Positions 59,096 through 64,000 of a stretch of DNA of 64,000 nucleotides are shown piece after piece. Numbering within the stretch: the first letter of the stretch is position 1; each line of letters starts with the position of its first letter. Source of the DNA: Euborellia annulipes. Lineage: Eukaryota > Arthropoda > Insecta > Dermaptera > Anisolabididae. The notes beneath the pieces were generated by a model. It saw nothing but the letters and a program-made list of their open reading frames with translations, had not been told where the DNA came from and made no database searches. Made by a program: the position numbers and the translations under genes. The DNA is taken from assembly GCA_023213315.1 (NCBI GenBank), contig JAKCPI010016369.1, forward strand, positions 1 to 64,000, read 5' to 3'.

Positions 59096-59399
59096 TAGGA
59101 GAAAGTTGTTGTGCTGTGCGACAGTCACACCAGATTTTTCTATTTACTAAAGAAATTAAAAATCTATTCATTCTTAAATTTAAGGATTGCGGGTTTCAAG
59201 TGAAACCTTTGATCTCTTCATTCTTTTTAAAGTTAAAAGTATTATTTATTTTTATACCATGGTACCCATGGCCAAGGGTCACTCAACTCTTTAATAAGAA
59301 CATTCTTTTACTTTATGGGTTAATGGGTCTTCAAAATTTGTGTTTCCTTTGAACTTTTTTAGTGATCACAATTCTTTTCCTGTGATTATTATTCGTGCG

Positions 59400-59715
59400 G
59401 TCTCAGTGGGTAGAAGAAGGGCCCGGGCCTTTTGGACAGAAAAAAATATTAATATTATGTTTAAAGTTTGGAGATCCTGGGTTTGATTTCTGGGGACCCG
59501 GGGGCGTTCAGCCGGCCAACAAATAAAACAATCACAAATTTATCAAATTAATATTATGATTTTATTCGTACATAATTGTTTTTTAATGCTAATTATAATC
59601 CTGATTAAAAATATAATCAGCATTACTTTTCCCTCTTTAAATTTCCCACTGCCTCTCCAATTTTCTTACTAAAATTTCGGGGCCCCTTTAATAAAAAATT
59701 CTGAGACCGTCTTAA
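59400..59715. mobile_element. Putative DNA element, decayed
   Basis: The weak inverted ends TCGTGCGGTCTCAGTGG and AATTCTGAGACCGTC and the inner body resemble pieces near 9953-10105 and 43090-43320 (TGAAACCGCCACTGAT, CTAAGACCGTCACTGAT). No target duplication is read. Confidence 0.4.
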
Positions 59716-60302
59716 GTCATTTATAAAAAAGAAAAAAATCTGGCTGGGTTTTAACAAAATACCAGTATTTAAACAAAAACTCATTTATAATCATAAATTC
59801 ATATATCACCTAAAACGAGAAAAAAAAAATTTAAATGACTTTTTTGGGTTGCTAATTAATTGTTAGATCTAGTTTGAGATATTTACAAAAAAATTAAATT
59901 TTAAAACGGGGTGTCCTAAATAAAAAAAAAATTTTAAACGCCTCTGAAACATCAACACTGCATGTTTGCAAGCAACACCGCTAATGAAAAATAAATAAAT
60001 CACATCATACTCTTGATCTATTATCTACTTTTTTAAATCCACAGTAAATATTTAAATAATTTCTGTTTAAAAATGGTGTTAAAAGAAATATCATTTTTAA
60101 TTAAGAATTATCTGTATCATATGATGTGATGGTGGTGGAGGGGGAAGTGGTAATAAATTGCATTCAAATGGAATCAACACTAACAAGAGCAACAGAGGAA
60201 AGAGTGATATCCCCTCCCACTTGTATTAATTCTACAAGAGAAGAATATCTGGCAAAAAAAAAATAAATAAAGTTATCGATCAGGATTCGAAAGTGGACCC
60301 AC

Positions 60303-60423
60303 CTGGACCGAGGTCTTCGCGAACATGTAGCGCACAAAGTACACTATGCGCAATATCGAAATAGGGGAACATCTTCAATTTGACGACCTGGTTAGCCAGA
60401 TCGAGGAACGCCTCGGGATCCAT
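60303..60423 (-). CDS. TMEM38: TRIC-type trimeric intracellular cation channel (TMEM38), first coding exon
   Basis: From ATG at 60423 the exon encodes 40 residues plus one base: MDPEAFLDLANQVVKLKMFP, YFDIAHSVLCAL and VREDLGP. From the family, arthropod TRIC proteins start MDPEAFLD.ANQV.KLKM.PYFDIAHS and continue V REDLGPG, and vertebrate TMEM38A has PVFDLSYF..S in the same place. These channels sit in the ER membrane and carry K+ counter-current during Ca2+ release; this exon holds the N-terminus and the start of the first helix. The donor is CCAG|GTGGTC at 60302, phase 1, after the Gly of the LGPG motif. The remaining exons should lie at lower coordinates on the minus strand; I found none with confidence. 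A TATA/CRE promoter lies about 145-180 nt upstream. Confidence 0.85.
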
Positions 60424-60564
60424 GATTTATGTTTATTTTTTATGGATGATGGACGGACAAGAAGAAAGACCAAAGACGAAAAAGAAAACGCAACGGGCTG
60501 CGGCGGCGACAGCTGTTTCAATGGCGAAGAGGAGTGAGCCCGGTCTATGTGTGCGTGCTGGTGG

Positions 60565-60600
60565 TTATATAGTAGCTCGGTGACGTCACAGCCCCGCCCA
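60565..60600 (-). promoter_or_regulatory. TRIC promoter: TATA box, CRE and GC box
   Basis: On the minus strand are CTATATAA (60572-60565), a full palindromic CRE TGACGTCA (60588-60581) and a GC box TGGGCGGGGC (60600-60591). Initiation is expected near 60535-60545, giving a leader of about 115 nt. The CRE suggests cAMP/Ca2+-responsive bZIP control, which is inference. Confidence 0.65.
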
Positions 60601-60750
60601 CCACAGCAGATAGCGCCACCGAATAATAGTGTTGGAATGAGCGCAAAACACAAGCTAATTCAAATTTATTGTTCAAGTGGATTTGATTATTTTTCAATTA
60701 ATAAATAAAAATAATTTCATTCATGTGCTGATTCAGGCGAGATTTATATC

Positions 60751-60925
60751 AATTAAATTGACTTTGCAGCATCTTCGCCGTAGACGGATGGTTGGTCAAA
60801 AAAATTATAAACACGTTGTTTCTATTAATTAAATAATAACTAAATTTAAAATAGAAACAACGTTTTTATAATTTTTTTGACCAACCATCCGTCTACGGCG
60901 AAGAAGCTGCAAAGTCAATTTAATT
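60751..60925. repeat. Inverted repeat with 75-bp arms upstream of the TRIC promoter
   Basis: AATTAAATTGACTTTGCAGC...GACGGATGGTTGGTC pairs with GACCAACCATCCGTC...GCTGCAAAGTCAATTTAATT around a loop of about 23 nt. Confidence 0.88.
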
Positions 60926-60945
60926 AAAAATAATTTCAAAACAAT

Positions 60946-61375
60946 TTTTACTTTCTCTTTCCTCGATATATGTAAATATATATAGAGAGAAAGTATTGGA
61001 TTCATTTCAAAAATTCGATGTCGAGATCAGTAGCGTAACGTTTTTTAGATGGGCCCCCCATCCCCGGAACCCGGGGGGCCCGGGCCCTCTCAAAGAGAAA
61101 TTTTCATTATTATTTTTTTACTTAAATTTTTCCGTTTTTATCAAAGCCCTGAGAAGATACATTTTTTTTAGCCCGGCCCGACCTGTGGGCCCCCAAGGTC
61201 CGGGGCCCCCCGCATCGCGGGGTCTGCGGGGGCGTACGTTACGCCATTGGTTGAGATTTTGATGGATCGGGGTCCCCTGAATCCAAAAAAGTGATTTTCG
61301 CAACATGGTCTGTCTGTGTGTCTGTGAGTGTTCCATTTAAAGCATGAAGGAATTGAGCTAGGAGATTATATCCCC
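60946..61375 (+). repeat. R1 repeat copy split by a hAT MITE
   Basis: The left part ends GATGTCGAGAT at 61027 and the right part resumes at GTTGAGATTTTGATGGAT from 61250. Joined, they restore the family order seen at 57628 and 58730. Confidence 0.8.
61028..61249 (+). mobile_element. hAT MITE nested in R1
   Basis: The ends CAGTAGCGTAACG and CGTTACGCCATTG are inverted; the 8-bp flanks GTCGAGAT and GTTGAGAT differ at one base. Intact R1 copies show the empty site. Confidence 0.9.
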
Positions 61376-61691
61376 TTCAAATCAGATGTGTAAGATTGGT
61401 TATCTACATTCAGGGGCAGTCTGTAGGAAATTTATTATTTTGACTGGATGAATTGAATTTTGCTAACTTTTACTATAGGTATTAAGTGGCGAAATACACA
61501 CCTCTACGTCTAATATACATGTCGTTCATATAGGTTCTATCACTATAGAATAATTGTTTGTAGAATTAGTATGTTTATATAATAAAACTTTTATTTAACA
61601 TCTTACTTTTTTATGAAAACATAGGCGGCTAATATTTGAAGAAATAAGAATTAAGGAGTCTATGAACCATTTTTTTGAATGGCATTATGAC

Positions 61692-62023
61692 CATAGGCGC
61701 CGGAACTGGCATCCTACAGGGGGGGGGGCAAAATTTCTTTTTATTTCATTTATTTTTAAAAATGATGTATTTTTACTTTTGAAAAATAAAATCTTCTCAA
61801 TTAAAAAAATTAAGAGTAAGAAATTCATTTTTTTCCAATTTTTTCCAAAAATTTTTTGATAAAATCACTAACAAATTTTTTAAAATTTAGATTTTATTTA
61901 AAATTTTTCAAGTTTTATAGTAGATTTGTTTTTGTTTTATACTATTTAAACATTAAATTATTTTAATTTTCTAAAAAAAATTTTTTTGCCCCCCCCTGAT
62001 TCAAATTAGTTCCGGCGCCCCTG
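61692..62023 (+). mobile_element. hAT MITE
   Basis: The ends CATAGGCGCCGGAACT and AGTTCCGGCGCCCCTG are inverted with identical 8-bp duplications ATTATGAC (61684-61691 and 62024-62031). Confidence 0.9.
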
Positions 62024-62235
62024 ATTATGACCTTTATATATATTATGCATAAAGACGCAAATGGCGTACAAACAATAGACCCTTTCTAATTCCCAACTCA
62101 CAATTCATTTTATAATATTACAATGTCCCGTTTTTTGTCACAAGATAATATGTTAGCCTCTATAAATTTTTCATTTGGAAGATATAAAAAATTCCCCTCC
62201 CCTCCCACCGAAATGGCTAGATTTTAAATTGGACA

Positions 62236-62656
62236 CAGGGACGGATTAATATAATTTTGTCGGTGGTTTTTTTTTTTTTTTTTTTTTATTTTTATTTTTA
62301 TTTAAGGCCTTTTTTGGCATCGGAGGCCATTTAGACCCCGACCCTATTTAATTAAATTGATTGGTAGCCAATTCAATTTAAATAAATTTTTGTCCCATGG
62401 GAAGGGATGCGAACCCAGTGGGGGGAAGATTCAATATACGGGAGGGTCTCTCTGGGAGATGAAAATTTTTTAACTGATACCTTCAAATACCAGCACCTTA
62501 AAGGTGATTTGAGGCTTAAAATTAAGAGTATACAATAAATAGTAAAAATATATTTTAGACAAAAAATCATCTCTTTAGATGACTAGTTTTTAAAATTATT
62601 TCAATTTTTCTCGGAGGGTGCAATCGCCCCCTCCGCCCCCCTTTAATCTGTCCTTG
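62236..62656 (+). mobile_element. hAT MITE carrying a SINE-B segment
   Basis: The ends CAGGGACGGATTAAT and TTTAATCTGTCCTTG have identical 8-bp duplications ATTGGACA (62228-62235 and 62657-62664). A T-run and a SINE-B (GGAGGCCATTTAGACCCC, then GGATGCGAACCCAG) follow the left end at the same junction as in the copy at 15382. Confidence 0.88.
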
Positions 62657-62718
62657 ATTGGACATGCAAAAATTTATTTTGGGACATTGATAAAATTAAA
62701 CTTTTTAATCCTTTGGCA

Positions 62719-62986
62719 GCCCTCGGGGCTTGGTGTAGAGGTTAGCGTGCTAACCTCGTATACCAAACGTCGCGGGTTCGGACCCCAGGCAGTCCGATGA
62801 TTTTATTTAAGCCAATTGGATACCAAATGGCTTAAATAAGAATGCCTGGACCCCCAATAAATATAATTATTTATACAACGGTTATCGTCTAAAGTCTGAA
62901 ATGGCCCAAGTTGCCGAAAAGACTGTGAATGTGTGTGTGAGTGTGAATGAGAAAAAGTTTTTTTTATAAAAAAAAAAAAAAAAAAA
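62719..62986 (+). mobile_element. SINE-A, full length
   Basis: It has an A box TGGTGTAGAGG (62731-62741), a B box GGTTCGGACCC (62775-62785), a body with GCTTAAATAAGAATGCCTGG and an A-run tail. It is flanked by perfect 12-bp duplications AATCCTTTGGCA (62707-62718 and 62987-62998), the mark of target-primed retrotransposition. Confidence 0.93.
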
Positions 62987-63465
62987 AATCCTTTGGCATA
63001 TTGCTCTAAAAATTTGTGTATCCGGTAAATAACTAAATACTAAAAAAAAAAAACCTTTCTATAAAAAATACAAAGGGATTTATATCCTTAGGCAGCAATG
63101 AAATTACAGTAATAAGGACGAAATATGACAAAAGACAAGACCGGAAACTAACGATGGTGTTGAAGGTCAAAAAAACCACTTGGCAGCAGAAGCAACAAAA
63201 AGGCCTGAAAAAATAGCAAAAATCTTTCCAAAGAAATAACCTGGAGATAGCAAAAGGGAAAAGGATTATTCTAAGGATAATTAAGGGAAGGCAGAGAGGG
63301 GGAAAGAACAAAAGATTACCCAGGGCTAATGGTCATCGTTCTAAAAATAAAAAATGACATCTCCAAAAAGGATATCGGCATTTTCTTTAAAAAAATTTTT
63401 TTTACGTCCATAAAACTTGAATTAGTCATCTAGCGTGTAATAAAAGCTTTGCCCGACCAATTTAA

Positions 63466-63560
63466 TAAAAAATCTGGTGTGACTGGCCGCACAGCACTCA
63501 ACTTTCTCTTACCTTCGTTAATCGAAAGTTGTGTTCTTCCAAACCAGATTTTTTGTGTCG
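63466..63560. repeat. R2 short fold-back
   Basis: AAAAAATCTGGTGTGACTGG...CAACTTTC pairs with GAAAGTTGTGTTC...AACCAGATTTTTTG. The arms enclose TCTTACCTTCGTTAATC. Confidence 0.7.
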
Positions 63561-63639
63561 ACATATATTTAGTTTCCGACAGTACGGTACATTCGAATTT
63601 CAAGATGTAAAATTTATATTTTGTTACCAATGTTCACAG

Positions 63640-63785
63640 ACACAGACAGAGCATGTTGCAAAAACCACTTTTTAGGATTCAGGGGACCTCAAAACGTGTA
63701 TATCCATCAAAATCTCCACATCGAATTTTTGACATTAATTCAATACTTTCTATATATTAATATATATAGGTAAGAGAAAGTAATA
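63640..63785 (-). repeat. R1 repeat copy, 5' part only
   Basis: On the minus strand it starts with the hairpin TACTTTCTCTTACC...AGAAAGTATTG and reaches the AACATGCTCTGTCTGTGTC segment before stopping near 63640. Confidence 0.7.
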
Positions 63786-64000
63786 GACTATTTATTTATT
63801 AAAAACAAAAGACAACTTAAAATAAACAGATGAAATAAGGTTTAAATTCTTTAACCCCCTTCACCTATCGCAGTTGGTCATTAATATTCATAGTATCGTG
63901 AAAAAAGCATCGAGTTTTATTTCCCTTGTGAAAATATTTACGGTAATACCAAATAAAGGGATGTAAGGCCCATCAATGGATGATTGAGCTTTAAACATGA

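Noticed and set aside
60375..60653. 92-codon minus-strand frame overlapping the TRIC leader
   Set aside because: It crosses the TATA box and leader and reads the TRIC exon in the wrong frame; the TRIC frame is clearly homologous.
63033..63311. 92-codon minus-strand frame rich in Phe and Leu
   Set aside because: It is the antisense of a purine-rich stretch; no splice context, signal or family is seen.

Overview
The window is AT-rich nuclear DNA of an animal, very probably an arthropod. It has split genes with GT-AG introns, a Rebers-Riddiford cuticle protein, a TRIC channel first exon of the arthropod type, and an Inr plus DPE core promoter. I cannot name the species; a crustacean or another genome rich in small DNA transposons is a guess. 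Long open frames are rare because coding exons are short, so the genes were found by joining exons across splice sites.

Layout of genes: (1) minus strand 1159-1825, a four-exon gene for a 96-residue protein with an N-terminal hydrophobic segment, not recognised. (2) plus strand 6197-6600, the last exon of the proteasome assembly chaperone PSMG4. (3) plus strand 17914-27637, a six-exon secreted cuticle protein of 323 residues with a C-terminal chitin-binding R&R domain, with TATA box and polyA signal; its introns are full of fold-backs and hold a PIF/Harbinger remnant. (4) plus strand 36166-37250, and perhaps to 42080, a secreted Asn/Gln/Gly-rich protein. (5) plus strand 44849-45026, a DPE-type promoter with a short first coding exon. 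(6) minus strand 60303-60423, the first coding exon of the TRIC (TMEM38) cation channel, with a TATA/CRE/GC-box promoter at 60565-60600. I found no sign that these unrelated genes act together.

The rest is mostly small mobile DNA: at least fifteen non-autonomous elements with hAT hallmarks (many with visible 8-bp target duplications), TA-flanked mariner-type MITEs, two PIF/Harbinger derivatives, a 5'-truncated LINE with polyA tail, two tRNA-derived SINE families, an anonymous hairpin-headed repeat family (R1), and several long inverted repeats. Two inverted repeats are large (about 0.8 and 1.1 kb arms). Several smaller ones carry a CTGANGA...GAAACG core resembling the hammerhead-ribozyme motifs known from Penelope-like elements.

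Stretches not listed as features (for example 1826-3597, 6617-7081, 7902-9400, 9946-11390, 11700-13500, 13850-14800, 15618-17770, 25000-27200, 28962-29142, 31400-33240, 47950-49260, 49890-51900, 59150-59400, 62999-63465) are AT-rich sequence with homopolymer runs, (TA)n tracts and degraded repeat pieces, in which I could support no gene.
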